DNA of 64,000 nt from Stenotrophomonas sp. BIGb0135 (GCF_024810105.1 NZ_JANUDX010000008.1:124001-188000); one strand, 5' to 3'; counted from the stretch's first letter, positions 1-11,068 are shown. Program-made: numbers and translations. The notes: generated from the letters alone by a model not told the origin.

Positions 1-600
1 CGCCAGATCATCCACACCGACGCCAGCGTCGGCACGCCGAAGGTACTGTCCGCGCGTGAGCGCCTGATGGCGCTCAATCCGCACCTGCAGGTGGAGGCGC
101 TGCAGGTGCGGGTCACCTCCGGCAACGTGGACGCGCTGCTGGACGGCGTGGACGTGGTGCTGGATGGCTCGGACAATTTCCCGCTGCGCTACCTGCTCAA
201 CGATGCCTGCATCCGGCACGCCATCCCGCTGGTGTATGGCGCGGTGGAGCGCTTCACCGGCCAGGTGAGCGTGTTCGATGCCGGCCGCCAGCGCGGGCAC
301 GTGCCGTGCTATCGCTGCCTGTTCCCCGAGCCGCCGCCGCCGCAGTTCGCCCCCAACTGCGCCGAGGCCGGCGTGCTCGGCGTGCTGCCGGGGATGGTGG
401 GGCTGCTGCAGGCCACCGAGGTGCTCAAGCTGCTGCTGGGCGTGGGCGAACCGCTGACCGGCCGGTTGCTGAGCTTCGATGCACTGGGCATGCGTTTTCG
501 TGAGACCCGCCTGCGCCCCGATCCGGCTTGTCCGCTGTGCGCGCCGGGCACGGCCTTTCCCGGGTATATCGACTACGCCGCGTTCTGCAACGCCCGCTGA
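1..600 (+). CDS. moeB: MoeB/ThiF/HesA-family adenylyltransferase, 3' part
   Basis: The reading frame is open from base 1, so the gene starts upstream of the window and about 199 residues of its C-terminal part are visible. Family members adenylate the C-terminal glycine of a small sulfur carrier (MoaD or ThiS) for molybdopterin or thiamine synthesis in the cytoplasm. The segment DGSDNFPLRYLLNDAC is the conserved part of the nucleotide-binding fold. The two zinc-binding cysteine pairs, CYRC and CPLC, are both present, and the PNCAEAGVLGVLPGMVG stretch carries the cysteine associated with the E1-like reaction. MoeB fits best, but ThiF-like or sulfurtransferase-fused relatives cannot be excluded because the N-terminus is missing. 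Confidence 0.8.
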   Translation, partial: RQIIHTDASVGTPKVLSARERLMALNPHLQVEALQVRVTSGNVDALLDGVDVVLDGSDNFPLRYLLNDACIRHAIPLVYGAVERFTGQVSVFDAGRQRGHVPCYRCLFPEPPPPQFAPNCAEAGVLGVLPGMVGLLQATEVLKLLLGVGEPLTGRLLSFDALGMRFRETRLRPDPACPLCAPGTAFPGYIDYAAFCNAR

Positions 601-617
601 TGCGGGTCGTGGCCAAG

Positions 618-693
618 GTAGAGCCGACCCATGGTCGGCTGCCTTTGGCGCGGTCTTCGGCAGCGTGAGCAGCCGACCATGGGTCGGCTCTAC
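618..693. repeat. SMAG-type REP inverted pair
   Basis: Two 25-bp palindromic units face each other: one starting GTAGAGCCGACCCATGGTCG at 618-642, and its inverse at 669-693 ending in GGCTCTAC. The GTAG terminus is the hallmark of Stenotrophomonas SMAG REP sequences, and a head-to-head pair can form a long hairpin in RNA from either strand. It lies between moeB and the antiporter gene. Confidence 0.8.
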
Positions 694-851
694 CGGGCTT
701 GCGTGGTGCGACCCCTGTTTGCGGGACGATATGCCGTGTGAATCCCGCCATCGTTCTGTTTTCGGCACAATCATGCGCGACATGCGTGCTATTGCCGCCA
801 GGCGCTTTGCCCTATCGTTGACCCCTCTATGTAGTCCGGGGAAGCAACCGC

Positions 852-2678
852 ATGGCGGTCGAAGCAGGTGCCAGCGAGCTGGTGAAAGTAGTGGCGCTGC
901 TGGGCGCGGCGGTGGTGATGGTGCCGCTGTTCCGCCGGCTGGGCCTGGGCTCGGTGCTGGGCTATTTCGCCGCCGGCCTCGCCATCGGCCCGTTCGGCTT
1001 CGGCTGGTTCTCCGATCCGCAGGCGATCCTGCATACCGCCGAACTCGGCGTGGTGATGTTCCTGTTCGTGATCGGGCTGGAAATGCGGCCCTCGCACCTG
1101 TGGAGCCTGCGCAACGAGATCTTCGGGCTGGGCACGCTGCAGATCGTGGTCTGCGGCACGGTGCTCACCGGCGTGTGCATGCTGCTGGGCTTCCCGTTGC
1201 CGGTGGCCTTCATCGGCGCGGCGGGTTTCGTGTTGACCTCCACCGCGGTGGTGATGCAGTTGCTGGCCGAGCGAGGTGACATCGCCTTGCCGAGCGGCCA
1301 GAAGATCGTCTCGATCCTGCTGTTCGAAGACCTGCTGATCGTGCCGCTGCTGGCCGTGGTCGCGTTCATGGCGCCGGTGCACAGCGACGCCGGCGAGAGT
1401 TCGCGCTGGGTCACCGTCGGCATCGCCGCCGGCGCGATCGTCGGCCTGGTGCTGGTCGGCCGCTTCCTGCTCAACCCGTTGTTCCGCATCCTCGCCGCTG
1501 CCAAGGCGCGCGAAGTGATGACCGCCGCCGCACTGCTCGTCGTGCTGGGCGCGGCGCTGCTGATGCAGCTGGGCGGGTTGTCGATGGCGATGGGCGCGTT
1601 CCTGGCCGGCGTGCTGCTCAGCGAGTCCACGTTCCGCCACCAGATCGAAGCGGACATCGAACCGTTCCGCGGCATCCTGCTGGGCTTGTTCTTCCTCAGC
1701 GTGGGCATGGCGCTGGACCTGACCGTGGTGGCCAACAACTGGCCGCTGATCGTCTCCGGCGTGTTCGCGCTGATGCTGGCCAAGGCGGTGTGCATCTACG
1801 TGGTCGCGCGCATCCTCGGCAGCGACCATCGCCAGGCGCTGGATCGCGGCGTGGTGATGGCGCAGGGCGGCGAGTTTGCGTTCGTGCTGTTCTCCGCCGC
1901 GGCGGTGGCCGGTGTGATCGACGTACAGGTCAACGCCAACTTCACCGCGATCGTGGTGCTGTCGATGGCGCTGACCCCGTTGTTCGTGCTGCTGCACGAC
2001 AAGCTGATGCCCGACCGCGAAGTGTCGCTGGACGGCGTGGAGGAGGCCGACGGCCTGTCCGGCAGCGTGCTGATGATCGGCTTCGGCCGCTTCGGCCAGG
2101 TCGCCAGCCAGTCGCTGCTGGCGCGCGACGTGGACGTGACCATCATCGACAACGACGTGGACATGATCCACAACGCCGAGCGCTTCGGTTTCAAGATCTA
2201 TTACGGCGATGGCACCCGCCTGGACGTGCTGCATGCCTCCGGGGCCGGCTCGGCCCGGGCGATCGCGGTGTGCGTCAACAACGACCAGGACGCCGACCGG
2301 ATCGTCGAGCTGGTCACCCATGAATTCCCGCAGGCCAAGGTGCTGGTGCGCTCGTTCGACCGCGAGCATTCGCTGCGCCTGATCCATGCCGGTGTGGACT
2401 ACCAGATTCGCGAGACGTTCGAGTCGGCGCTGCAGTTCGGCCAGGCCGCGTTGATGGAACTGGGCGCCGACCAGGACGATGCGCGCGAGATCGCCGAGCA
2501 GATCCGCGAGCGCGATGCCGAGCGCTTCGAGCTGGAAATGGCTGGCGGCAGCCTGCGTGCCGGCGCGCACATGGTGTTCGGCAGCGCGCTGCCAGGCGTG
2601 CCCACGCCCACCCCGTTCACCGCGCCCAAGCGCAAGGCGCGCACGCTCAACGCCGACGAAGTGCCCGAAGAGGAATGA
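852..2678 (+). CDS. CPA2 monovalent cation:proton antiporter with TrkA-N domain (KefB/KefC/YbaL type)
   Basis: A 608-residue inner-membrane antiporter of the CPA2 family, expected to exchange K+ or Na+ for protons. Residues about 10-380 form the sodium/hydrogen exchanger domain of roughly a dozen hydrophobic segments, including the [15 protein letters not shown] stretch typical of this family. Residues about 395-520 are a cytosolic TrkA-N nucleotide-binding domain that begins with the GFGRFGQ glycine-rich loop and an IIDND strand end. The tail (VPEEE) is charged. Length matches Kef/YbaL proteins. No KefF/KefG partner is adjacent, so glutathione gating is not implied. The gene stands alone between a REP pair and folD. 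Confidence 0.9.
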   Translation: MAVEAGASELVKVVALLGAAVVMVPLFRRLGLGSVLGYFAAGLAIGPFGFGWFSDPQAILHTAELGVVMFLFVIGLEMRPSHLWSLRNEIFGLGTLQIVVCGTVLTGVCMLLGFPLPVAFIGAAGFVLTSTAVVMQLLAERGDIALPSGQKIVSILLFEDLLIVPLLAVVAFMAPVHSDAGESSRWVTVGIAAGAIVGLVLVGRFLLNPLFRILAAAKAREVMTAAALLVVLGAALLMQLGGLSMAMGAFLAGVLLSESTFRHQIEADIEPFRGILLGLFFLSVGMALDLTVVANNWPLIVSGVFALMLAKAVCIYVVARILGSDHRQALDRGVVMAQGGEFAFVLFSAAAVAGVIDVQVNANFTAIVVLSMALTPLFVLLHDKLMPDREVSLDGVEEADGLSGSVLMIGFGRFGQVASQSLLARDVDVTIIDNDVDMIHNAERFGFKIYYGDGTRLDVLHASGAGSARAIAVCVNNDQDADRIVELVTHEFPQAKVLVRSFDREHSLRLIHAGVDYQIRETFESALQFGQAALMELGADQDDAREIAEQIRERDAERFELEMAGGSLRAGAHMVFGSALPGVPTPTPFTAPKRKARTLNADEVPEEE

Positions 2679-2748
2679 CGCAGCGGTGGGCGGGGCCGGC
2701 GTAATCGGGGACAATACCGTCCCCGCCGCCCCACGCCTGCCGCCCTCG

Positions 2749-3630
2749 ATGAGCTCACCGACCCCCGCATCCGCCGCCCCCGCCCGCATCCTGGACGGGC
2801 GCCGCATCGCCGAAGACCTGCTGGACAGCCTCAAGGTGCGGGTGGATGCCCGACTGGCCGCCGGCGGCACCCGGCCCGGCCTGGCCGTGGTGCTGGTGGG
2901 CGGCGACCCGGCGTCGACCGTATACGTGCGCAACAAGCGCCGCGCGGCCGAGAAGGTGGGCATCGAGGCCTTCGACTACGACCTGCCGGCGGGCACCAAC
3001 GAGGCCCAGCTGCTGGACCTGATCGACCAGCTCAACGCCGACCCCAAGATCCACGGCATCCTGGTGCAGCTGCCGCTGCCGGGCATCCCCGATGCCAGCC
3101 GCCTGATCCACCGGATCGACCCGCGCAAGGACGTGGACGGCTTCCACCCGGAAAACGTCGGCCACTTGGCCCTGCGCGAGTTCGGCCTGCGCCCGTGCAC
3201 GCCGCGCGGCATCGTCACCCTGCTGGGCCACACCGACCAGCCGGTGCGCGGCCGCAACGCCACCATCGTGGGCGTGAGCAATCACGTCGGCCGCCCGATG
3301 GGCCTGGAGCTGCTGATCGCCGGCTGCACCGTGACCAGCTGCCACAAGTTCACCCCGCGCGACGTGCTGGAGCGCAGCGTTCGCGACGCCGACATCCTGG
3401 TGGTGGCGGTGGGCCGCCCGGGCATCGTGCCGGGGGAGTGGGTCAAGCCGGGCGCGGTGGTGATCGACGTGGGCATCAACCGCCTGGACGACGGCCGCCT
3501 GGTCGGCGACGTCGGTTTCGAGGCCGCCGCCGCCCGTGCCAGCTGGATCACCCCGGTGCCGGGCGGGGTAGGGCCGATGACGGTGGCGACGCTGATGCAG
3601 AACACGATCGAGGCGGCGGAAGCCTTCTGA
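2749..3630 (+). CDS. folD: Bifunctional methylene-THF dehydrogenase / methenyl-THF cyclohydrolase
   Basis: FolD interconverts 5,10-methylene-THF and 10-formyl-THF, supplying one-carbon units for purines and formyl-Met-tRNA in the cytosol. The 293-residue protein has the usual length. The signatures [14 protein letters not shown] (catalytic Lys helix), [20 protein letters not shown] and the C-terminal [18 protein letters not shown] are present, with a Rossmann NADP site around [13 protein letters not shown]. The ATG at 2749 gives the expected N-terminus; the frame is open further upstream, but that part overlaps the antiporter gene. A CGGGGAC...GTCCCCG inverted repeat sits at 2706-2725, just before the start. 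Confidence 0.96.
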   Translation: MSSPTPASAAPARILDGRRIAEDLLDSLKVRVDARLAAGGTRPGLAVVLVGGDPASTVYVRNKRRAAEKVGIEAFDYDLPAGTNEAQLLDLIDQLNADPKIHGILVQLPLPGIPDASRLIHRIDPRKDVDGFHPENVGHLALREFGLRPCTPRGIVTLLGHTDQPVRGRNATIVGVSNHVGRPMGLELLIAGCTVTSCHKFTPRDVLERSVRDADILVVAVGRPGIVPGEWVKPGAVVIDVGINRLDDGRLVGDVGFEAAAARASWITPVPGGVGPMTVATLMQNTIEAAEAF

Positions 3631-3637
3631 CCGCCCG

Positions 3638-4081
3638 GGGCTGACTCGCGGCCGGCACCTGTCGCGGCTGCGGTTCCGGACCGACCGATGCCTGCCGTGG
3701 CGGCGGTCCCGGACCGAGCGATACTTGCTGCCTCCACGGTCTCGGGCTGACCGATACCTGCCGTGGGGGCGATCCCGGACCGAGCGATAACTGCCGCCGC
3801 TGGGATCTCGGGCCGACCGAGACCTGCTGCGGCCGCGATCTAGGGCCGACCGACCGGCGCCGCTGCCGCGATGTCGTGCCGACCGACCGGCGCCGCTGCC
3901 GCGATGTCGTGCCGACCGACCGGCGCCGCTGCCGCGATGTCGTGCCCACCGACCGGTGCCGCTGCCGCGATGCCGAGCCGATCGACCGGTGCCGCTGCCG
4001 CGATGCCGAGCCGATCGACCGGTGCCGCTGCCGCGATGCCGAGCCGATCGACCGGTGCCGCTGCCGCTGCCGCGATGCCGT
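3638..4081. repeat. 33-bp tandem repeat array, about 12-13 units
   Basis: Between folD and guaB the sequence repeats with an exact 33-bp period. Units begin at 3678, 3711, 3744, 3777, 3810, 3843, 3876, 3909, 3942, 3975, 4008 and 4041; the last carries a 6-bp insertion, and a further degenerate unit with a 7-bp insertion seems to start at 3638, just after the folD stop. Most units share a core close to GGnCCGACCGA followed by CTGCCGC. The first six diverge strongly; those after about 3843 are nearly identical, which suggests recent amplification at the guaB side. Because 33 is divisible by three, several frames stay open across it, but no ribosome binding site or codon bias supports translation. 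Confidence 0.85.
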
Positions 4082-4208
4082 GTAGAGCCGACCGTTGGTC
4101 GGCTGCTTTTGGCGCGGTGGCTCATCGATCCAGGTGCAGCCGACCAACGGTCGGCTCTACCGGGTTCGGGGCAGGGTTCAGGTGCAGCCGACCAACGGTC
4201 GGCTCTAC
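4082..4208. repeat. Three SMAG-type REP units
   Basis: Three 25-bp GTAG palindromes follow the 33-bp array: 4082-4106 in forward orientation, then 4136-4160 and 4184-4208 in the inverse orientation, all with the core AGCCGACC(g/a)..GGTCGGCT. The first two form an inverted pair able to fold as a long hairpin. They lie about 90 bp upstream of guaB. Confidence 0.8.
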
Positions 4209-4272
4209 GGCCCCCGCCGGCGCGACACTGCGTCGCATCCGCCCCCTGCCCAAGACGGCCGAATCAGGGTAA

Positions 4273-5763
<1,491 letters not shown>

Positions 5764-5775
5764 TGCGGCATGAGC

Positions 5776-5815
5776 AAAGAGGAACGAGGAAGCTGATTCC
5801 CGTTCCTCTTTCTCT
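5776..5815 (+). terminator. Hairpin terminator after guaB
   Basis: A perfect 11-bp inverted repeat, AAAGAGGAACG...CGTTCCTCTTT, spans 5776-5811 with a 14-nt loop and is followed by a pyrimidine-rich tract. It fits a Rho-independent terminator or attenuator between guaB and guaA. Confidence 0.75.
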
Positions 5816-5874
5816 ATCCGCCGCCGGTAACGAATCTGTGTTTCCCGTATTTACTCCTGCATTGCCCGGGCACC

Positions 5875-7440
5875 ATGACCAACATCCATAACGACAAGAT
5901 CCTCATCCTCGATTTCGGCGCGCAGTACACCCAGCTGATCGCGCGCCGCATCCGCGAGCTCGGCGTGTACTGCGAGATCTGGGCGTGGGACCACAACCCG
6001 GCCGACATCGCCGCGTTCGGCGCCAAGGGCATCATCCTGTCCGGTGGCCCGGAGTCGACCACGCTGCCGGGCGCGCCCGCCGCGCCGCAGGAAGTGTTCG
6101 ACAGCGGCCTGCCGATCTTCGGCATCTGCTACGGCATGCAGACCCTGGCCGCCCAGCTCGGTGGCGCCACCGAAGCGGCCGACCAGCGTGAGTTCGGCCA
6201 TGCCGAAGTCAACGTCGTCGCCCCCGATGCACTGTTCAAGGGCCTGAGCGACCACGGCGGCGAGCCCAAGTTGAACGTCTGGATGAGCCACGGCGACCAC
6301 GTCTCCGTCGCGCCCCCGGGCTTCACCGTGACGGCTGTGACCGACCGCATCCCGGTGGCTGCGATGGCCAACGAAGAGAAGCGCTGGTACGGCGTGCAGT
6401 TCCACCCGGAAGTGACCCACACCCTGCAGGGCCAGGCGCTGCTGCGCCGTTTCGTGGTGGACGTGTGCGGCTGCGAAACCCTGTGGACCGCCGCCAACAT
6501 CATCGACGACCAGATCGCCCGCGTGCGCGAGCTGGTGGGCGATGATGAAGTGATCCTGGGCCTGTCCGGCGGCGTCGATTCGTCCGTCGTGGCCGCGCTG
6601 CTGCACAAGGCGATCGGCGACAAGCTGACCTGTGTGTTCGTCGATACCGGCCTGCTGCGCTGGCAGGAAGGCGACCAGGTGATGGCGATGTTCGCCGAGC
6701 ATATGGGCGTCAAGGTGATCCGCGTGAACGCCGCGGACCGCTACTTCGCCAAGCTGGAGGGCGTGAGCGATCCGGAAGCCAAGCGCAAGATCATCGGCAA
6801 CCTGTTCGTGGACATCTTCGATGAAGAGTCCAACAAGCTGAAGAACGCCAAGTGGCTGGCGCAGGGCACCATCTACCCCGACGTGATCGAGTCGGCCGGC
6901 AGCAAGACCGGCAAGGCGCACGTGATCAAGAGCCACCACAACGTGGGCGGCCTCCCCGAGCACATGAAGCTGGGCCTGGTGGAGCCGCTGCGTGAGCTGT
7001 TCAAGGACGAAGTGCGCCGCCTCGGCGTCGAACTCGGCCTGCCGCGCAGCATGGTCTATCGCCATCCGTTCCCGGGCCCGGGCCTGGGCGTGCGTATCCT
7101 GGGCGAAGTGAAGCGCGAATACGCCGAGCTGCTGGCCAAGGCCGATGCCATCTTCATCGACGAACTGCGCAAGGCGGATCTGTACGACAAGACCAGCCAG
7201 GCGTTCGCGGTGTTCCTGCCGGTGAAGTCGGTGGGCGTGGTCGGTGACGCGCGTGCGTATGAGTGGGTGATCGCGCTGCGTGCGGTGGAGACGATTGATT
7301 TCATGACGGCGCATTGGGCGCATCTGCCGTATGACTTCCTGGGTACGGTGAGTAACCGGATCATCAATGAGTTGCGGGGGGTTTCAAGAGTTGTCTATGA
7401 CATCTCGGGGAAGCCGCCGGCGACGATCGAGTGGGAATGA
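5875..7440 (+). CDS. guaA: GMP synthase (glutamine-hydrolysing)
   Basis: GuaA aminates XMP to GMP using glutamine and ATP. The 521-residue protein has the usual two-part layout: a class I glutamine amidotransferase domain with the nucleophile in GICYGMQ (Cys near residue 85) and HPEVTH histidine/glutamate, then an ATP-pyrophosphatase domain with the PP-loop LSGGVDSSV near residue 230, and the C-terminal dimerisation domain ending in PPATIEWE, the family signature. It lies directly downstream of guaB, completing the IMP to GMP branch. Confidence 0.97.
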   Translation: MTNIHNDKILILDFGAQYTQLIARRIRELGVYCEIWAWDHNPADIAAFGAKGIILSGGPESTTLPGAPAAPQEVFDSGLPIFGICYGMQTLAAQLGGATEAADQREFGHAEVNVVAPDALFKGLSDHGGEPKLNVWMSHGDHVSVAPPGFTVTAVTDRIPVAAMANEEKRWYGVQFHPEVTHTLQGQALLRRFVVDVCGCETLWTAANIIDDQIARVRELVGDDEVILGLSGGVDSSVVAALLHKAIGDKLTCVFVDTGLLRWQEGDQVMAMFAEHMGVKVIRVNAADRYFAKLEGVSDPEAKRKIIGNLFVDIFDEESNKLKNAKWLAQGTIYPDVIESAGSKTGKAHVIKSHHNVGGLPEHMKLGLVEPLRELFKDEVRRLGVELGLPRSMVYRHPFPGPGLGVRILGEVKREYAELLAKADAIFIDELRKADLYDKTSQAFAVFLPVKSVGVVGDARAYEWVIALRAVETIDFMTAHWAHLPYDFLGTVSNRIINELRGVSRVVYDISGKPPATIEWE

Positions 7441-7452
7441 GTTGAACGAACG

Positions 7453-7482
7453 AGGGCGCCGAGAGGCGCCCTTGTTGCTTTT
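7453..7482 (+). terminator. Terminator after guaA
   Basis: GGGCGCC-GAGA-GGCGCCC forms a 7-bp perfect stem (7454-7471), extended by one A-T pair, followed by TTGTTGCTTTT. It is a typical Rho-independent terminator 13 nt after the guaA stop. Confidence 0.85.
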
Positions 7483-7653
7483 CACGCGCTCCAGCAAATG
7501 GCGCCGGTTTGTTCGTGGGATTGCCGTTGGGGGGAGGGCGACGGACTGCTACCGTTCCGATGACCAGGCTGTGCCAGTGTCTCTGGCGGGTGCATGCGCT
7601 GATGGGCGTGCCGGCGGCTACACTGACCGCCTGCGCCCGATGGAATCTTGCCC

Positions 7654-8436
7654 ATGTTCACTGGAAAAGTCGCGGTGGTTACCGGCTCCACCAGCGGTAT
7701 CGGTCTTGGCATTGCCACTGCGCTCGCGCGGCAAGGGGCCAACATCGTGCTGAATGGATTTGGCGATGCGGCGGAGATCGAACGCATCCGTTCCCGCTTG
7801 GCGACCGAGTTTGGCGTACGGGTGGCACACGATGGCGCCGACCTTTCCCGTGGTGAGGCGGTGCGCGAAATGATCGCCCATGCCGTCGAGAAGATGGGGC
7901 GCATCGACATCCTGGTGAACAATGCGGGCATCCAGCACACTGCGTCGATCGAGGATTTCCCGGTCGAGAAGTGGGATGCGATCCTCGCGCTGAATCTATC
8001 GGCGGTGTTCCATGCAACAGCGGCTGCCTTGCCCCACATGAAGCAGCAGCGATCCGGTCGCGTGGTCAACATCGCGTCGGTGCATGGATTGGTTGCGTCG
8101 GTGAACAAGTCTGCCTATGTGGCCGCGAAGCACGGTGTAGTGGGATTCACCAAAGTGACGGCGCTGGAGAACGCGGGCACGGGCATCACGGCCAATGCCA
8201 TCTGCCCAGGGTGGGTGCGGACGCCGCTGGTTGAGCAGCAGATCACCGCGTTGGCGGAACGGGAGGGAGCGGATAAGGAGTCCGCCGCGCGCGCACTGCT
8301 GGCCGAAAAACAGCCCTCGCTGCAGTTTGTGACGCCCGACCAGCTCGGAGACATGGTGGTCTTCCTGGCCTCGGACGCCGCTGCTCAGATTACCGGCACG
8401 GCACTTCCGATGGATGGCGGCTGGACAGCCCGCTGA
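7654..8436 (+). CDS. bdhA: 3-hydroxybutyrate dehydrogenase-like SDR
   Basis: A 260-residue classical short-chain dehydrogenase, NAD-dependent and cytosolic. The cofactor loop GSTSGIG is at residues about 11-17, NNAG follows near 88, and the catalytic YVAAKHG (Tyr-x3-Lys) is near 153. The segments GWVRTPLVEQQI and the long EREGADKESAARALLAEKQPS lid resemble D-beta-hydroxybutyrate dehydrogenases, which interconvert 3-hydroxybutyrate and acetoacetate. The ATG at 7654 is preferred over an in-frame TTG at 7648. No other ketone-body or PHB genes are adjacent, so the substrate is inferred from similarity only. Confidence 0.8.
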   Translation: MFTGKVAVVTGSTSGIGLGIATALARQGANIVLNGFGDAAEIERIRSRLATEFGVRVAHDGADLSRGEAVREMIAHAVEKMGRIDILVNNAGIQHTASIEDFPVEKWDAILALNLSAVFHATAAALPHMKQQRSGRVVNIASVHGLVASVNKSAYVAAKHGVVGFTKVTALENAGTGITANAICPGWVRTPLVEQQITALAEREGADKESAARALLAEKQPSLQFVTPDQLGDMVVFLASDAAAQITGTALPMDGGWTAR

Positions 8437-8631
8437 CTGGCCGTCTTTGCCCGTCGACGCAGCATCGGCAGCGCCGCCAGGTTTGATACCCGAGAGGTGA
8501 TCCATGTGCACCAGGTGCAGCATCCTGCCCACCCTGGTGGCAGAACCTGCTGAGGTGACGAGACTGCCTTATCGAATTCCGCCGTCAGGCGCTACAGTTC
8601 GCGGTTCCACCCGTACCCGCAAGGAAGCACG

Positions 8632-9270
8632 ATGTCAGAGCTGGATTACCGCGCCTTCTACCGCCTGTTGGCTGCTGAAGTGCGCGCCTCTACGGACGTC
8701 GGCCAGTCCATGCGGACGCTGTTGGCCTGGGGCGACCAGCGCAGCCCGCACCCGTCCTGGGCGGTACTGAAGGAACTCGATTGTTCGGTAGAGAGTGCCG
8801 GCGTGGGCAAGTGGCTCACCCGCGTGCTGCGGCGGGCACCGTGCCCCTTCCCGGTGCGCGCGATCTACTTCGGGCTTGGCGAACGCGCCACCCGCGACGG
8901 GGTGGAATTCGCGGACCTGTATTTCGGTCTGTTGGGTCACTACGAACCGGCGGACAAGGCCTGCGAGTGGTTGTGGCGCAACCCCAGGCACTATCCCGAC
9001 AAGGCCTACCTCGGCTCGGCGACCTTGAAAGCGGCCGGCGTGATCTGCAACGAGGACGAGGTTACCGGACTGGGCACGCCCGGCCACATAGTGTTTGCGT
9101 TGTCGTTCGCAACGTTGCTGCTCCGCGCTTCGCTGGATGGAAGCATCTATCAGCTGCTGGGTGCGGTGGAGCCGGTGGGCGTGGTCGTGGGCTTCGATTC
9201 GGGCGACCTGTTCCGGCTCGGGGAGCTCCACAGCGATGGGTTCCGCCCCACAAAGGGCGCAATGACCTAG
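8632..9270 (+). CDS. Uncharacterised cytosolic protein
   Basis: A 212-residue protein I do not recognise. It has no signal peptide and no membrane segment. It contains several Trp/Tyr-rich motifs (LYFGLLGHYEPADKACEWLW, NPRHYPDKAYLG) and a C-terminal hydrophobic beta-like run VGVVVGFDSGDLFRLGELH. An AAGGAAG ribosome binding site precedes the ATG. It stands alone between the SDR and a lipoprotein gene. No function can be assigned from the sequence. Confidence 0.7.
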   Translation: MSELDYRAFYRLLAAEVRASTDVGQSMRTLLAWGDQRSPHPSWAVLKELDCSVESAGVGKWLTRVLRRAPCPFPVRAIYFGLGERATRDGVEFADLYFGLLGHYEPADKACEWLWRNPRHYPDKAYLGSATLKAAGVICNEDEVTGLGTPGHIVFALSFATLLLRASLDGSIYQLLGAVEPVGVVVGFDSGDLFRLGELHSDGFRPTKGAMT

Positions 9271-9486
9271 GGCGCGCGGGAGTGCGAGATGCACAACCCC
9301 GCATCGCCGGCATCCGCGCGACGTGCACGTAAACTGGGCTCGAGGACAGGCTGTATCAAACGGCCGCATCGATATGGCACGGAGGCGGACATGAGTATCG
9401 TTGTACTGCAGCACCCCAAGACCACCCATGTCGTCGGACATGCCCGCGCGGAAGGCGCAGGCACTCACGTTGGTCGCCGGTTTTCA

Positions 9487-10098
9487 ATGGCGAGGCTCCT
9501 GCGCACACTTGTGGTTGCCGTACTGGGACTGGCGTCGGCGGGCTGTGCCGCCCAGGTGGATGTACCGGCGACAGCTACGCGGCTGGTACCCGAGGGGCGT
9601 GTGGTGTGCCCCAACTTCCAACTTGACATCCCGAAGGGATGGACACTCGAGCCTACCGGTTCCAACCAATGGCGGATGGTGGCTCCGCAGGCATCCAGCT
9701 ATGAAGGGTGGGTGGTCTGCACCGACGGCAACATCGATTCGTTCCAGGCCAGGAAGATGGAGACAGACAGTGCCAGTCAGCTTGGCTGGCTGGAAAAGCT
9801 CTCCGCCGCGAAAACTCGCAACTTGACGGATCGGATGCTGCAGAGCGGCCCGGAAAAGAGCCGTGATTCGGTATTGATCGGCTGCAGGCAGTTTGAGTTC
9901 AACGAAGATCGCTTTGAGAGTTGCATCTGGGGCGATCCGTACCCGCGTGCGGAACAGCGCGCCGATGGATACATCGGCATGCGGTGGGTCAGCTCGGATC
10001 GCGTCGCAGATGCGCAGCTGCGCGAACTGGCCGCAAGCGTGATGCGCTCCTTTATCGTCACGCCCATGCCTGAGCGCGAGTATGAGCGACGTCGTTAG
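9487..10098 (+). CDS. Putative lipoprotein, uncharacterised
   Basis: The start at 9487 is chosen because it creates a type II signal peptide, MARLLRTLVVAVLGLASAGC, with lipobox SAGC, so the mature 184-residue protein would be acylated at that cysteine and membrane-anchored. The frame is open upstream to 9289, but that extension would bury the signal. The mature part contains PNFQLDIPKGWTLEPTGSNQ, which looks like the beta-strand start of an uncharacterised secreted domain, and two more cysteine pairs. No neighbour suggests a function. Confidence 0.65.
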   Translation: MARLLRTLVVAVLGLASAGCAAQVDVPATATRLVPEGRVVCPNFQLDIPKGWTLEPTGSNQWRMVAPQASSYEGWVVCTDGNIDSFQARKMETDSASQLGWLEKLSAAKTRNLTDRMLQSGPEKSRDSVLIGCRQFEFNEDRFESCIWGDPYPRAEQRADGYIGMRWVSSDRVADAQLRELAASVMRSFIVTPMPEREYERRR

Positions 10099-10153
10099 CG
10101 ACAGACGCTTGTTCCCGATGTCGGCGGGTGATCGGGTAATGCGGTGAACGTAC

Positions 10154-10177
10154 AAGGGCGTCGAGAGGTGCTCTTAT
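10154..10177 (+). terminator. Weak hairpin after the lipoprotein gene
   Basis: AAGGGCG...TGCTCTT can pair through A-U, G-C and G-U contacts in a context (gaacgtac-AAGGGCGTCGAGAGG) that closely resembles the guaA terminator. It looks like a decayed copy of that type; function is uncertain. Confidence 0.3.
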
Positions 10178-10322
10178 CGCATGCGACCGCGTTGCCGCGT
10201 GGGCGGCCATGCCAATGGGGCACCTCCCGCGCAGCGCGGCACATCGGGCATTGTTGGCGCCGTAACCGTGTGGTCGGCGGGTGCCTGGTCCTACGCGCGG
10301 GTGCCAGTTGACGTTGAGACTA

Positions 10323-10334
10323 CCTACTAGTAGG
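10323..10334. promoter_or_regulatory. Palindromic operator upstream of the TetR gene
   Basis: The perfect palindrome CCTACTAGTAGG lies 9 bp before the tetR-type start codon. The same palindrome, extended to 16 bp, occurs at 10987-11002 before the next gene, so it is the likely binding site of the regulator encoded between them. Confidence 0.7.
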
Positions 10335-10342
10335 ATGAGTTC

Positions 10343-10930
10343 ATGAAAGACGCACTCTCCCCCAAAGCCGCCGAAATCGTCAGCCACGCCCGCACCCTGC
10401 TCGAGACGGGCGGCTACAACGGTTTCAGCTACGCCGACATCGCCGTGCGGGTGAACATCAGCAAGGCCAGCATCCACCATCATTTCCCCAGCAAGGCCGA
10501 GCTGGTGCAGGTGGTGGTGGCGCTGTATCGCGCCGAGGCGCGCGAGGGGCTGGCCGTGTTGGACCGCCAGCTGGACGACCCGCTGACAGAGCTCAACGCG
10601 TATGTGGATTACTGGTCTACCTGCATCCGCGGCGGCACCTCCTCGTTCTGCATCTGCGCCATGCTTGCCGCCGAGCTGCCGCTGCTGCCGGCGCAGATCG
10701 TGGAGGAGGTGCGGGGGCACTTCGATGACCTCACCTCCTGGCTGACCGCCGTGCTGCAGAAGGGGGCCGCCACTGGCCAGCTTTGCCTGCAGGGTCCGGC
10801 CGCCGACGAGGCCCGGGCCTTCATGGCCTCGGTGCATGGGGCGATGCTGGCCGCACGTGGCTTCGGCGATCCGCATACCTTCCATACCCTGGGCCAGCTT
10901 TCGATAGCCCGGCTGGTCAGGACAGCCTGA
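10343..10930 (+). CDS. TetR/AcrR-family transcriptional regulator
   Basis: A 195-residue one-component repressor. The N-terminal TetR HTH covers about residues 8-55, with the recognition region FSYADIAVRVNISKASIHHH followed by FPSKAEL, characteristic of the family. The C-terminal alpha-helical ligand domain includes the TetR_C-like CICAMLAAELPLLPAQI segment with two cysteines that might sense a thiol-reactive ligand. The same 12-bp palindrome sits directly upstream of this gene and upstream of the following membrane-protein gene, which suggests autoregulation and control of that neighbour. Confidence 0.88.
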   Translation: MKDALSPKAAEIVSHARTLLETGGYNGFSYADIAVRVNISKASIHHHFPSKAELVQVVVALYRAEAREGLAVLDRQLDDPLTELNAYVDYWSTCIRGGTSSFCICAMLAAELPLLPAQIVEEVRGHFDDLTSWLTAVLQKGAATGQLCLQGPAADEARAFMASVHGAMLAARGFGDPHTFHTLGQLSIARLVRTA

Positions 10931-10939
10931 TTTTCACCG

Positions 10940-10973
10940 GGGAACGACGCATTTCGTGTCGTTCCCTTTTATT
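10940..10973 (+). terminator. Strong terminator after the TetR gene
   Basis: A 9-bp perfect stem GGGAACGAC/GTCGTTCCC (10940-10966) with a 9-nt loop, followed by TTTTATTT. It separates the regulator from the downstream membrane-protein gene, which then needs its own promoter at the second palindrome. Confidence 0.9.
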
Positions 10974-10986
10974 TACCTCATGCATC

Positions 10987-11002
10987 TACCTACTAGTAGG
11001 TA
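10987..11002. promoter_or_regulatory. Palindromic operator upstream of the membrane-protein gene
   Basis: TACCTACTAGTAGGTA is a perfect 16-bp palindrome whose core equals the 12-bp site in front of the TetR gene. It lies 66 bp before the start of the membrane-protein gene, after the terminator, where a promoter is expected. Confidence 0.7.
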
Positions 11003-11068
11003 CACGATTCCAGTGATGTGCCCGATCAACCGGCAGCAACCATAACCACCTACCTCCTGAGGCTTTCC

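Noticed and set aside
789-2963. A 724-codon open frame on the minus strand opposite the cation antiporter gene
   Set aside because: It is His/Ala/Arg-rich without any domain, has no ribosome binding site and mirrors the high-GC third-position bias of the real gene, so it is a shadow frame.
3638-4081. The 33-bp array as a CRISPR array or as a repeat-protein gene
   Set aside because: Units abut without unique spacers, which rules out CRISPR. Open frames over it come from the multiple-of-three period; no start, ribosome binding site or coherent flanking domain supports a protein.
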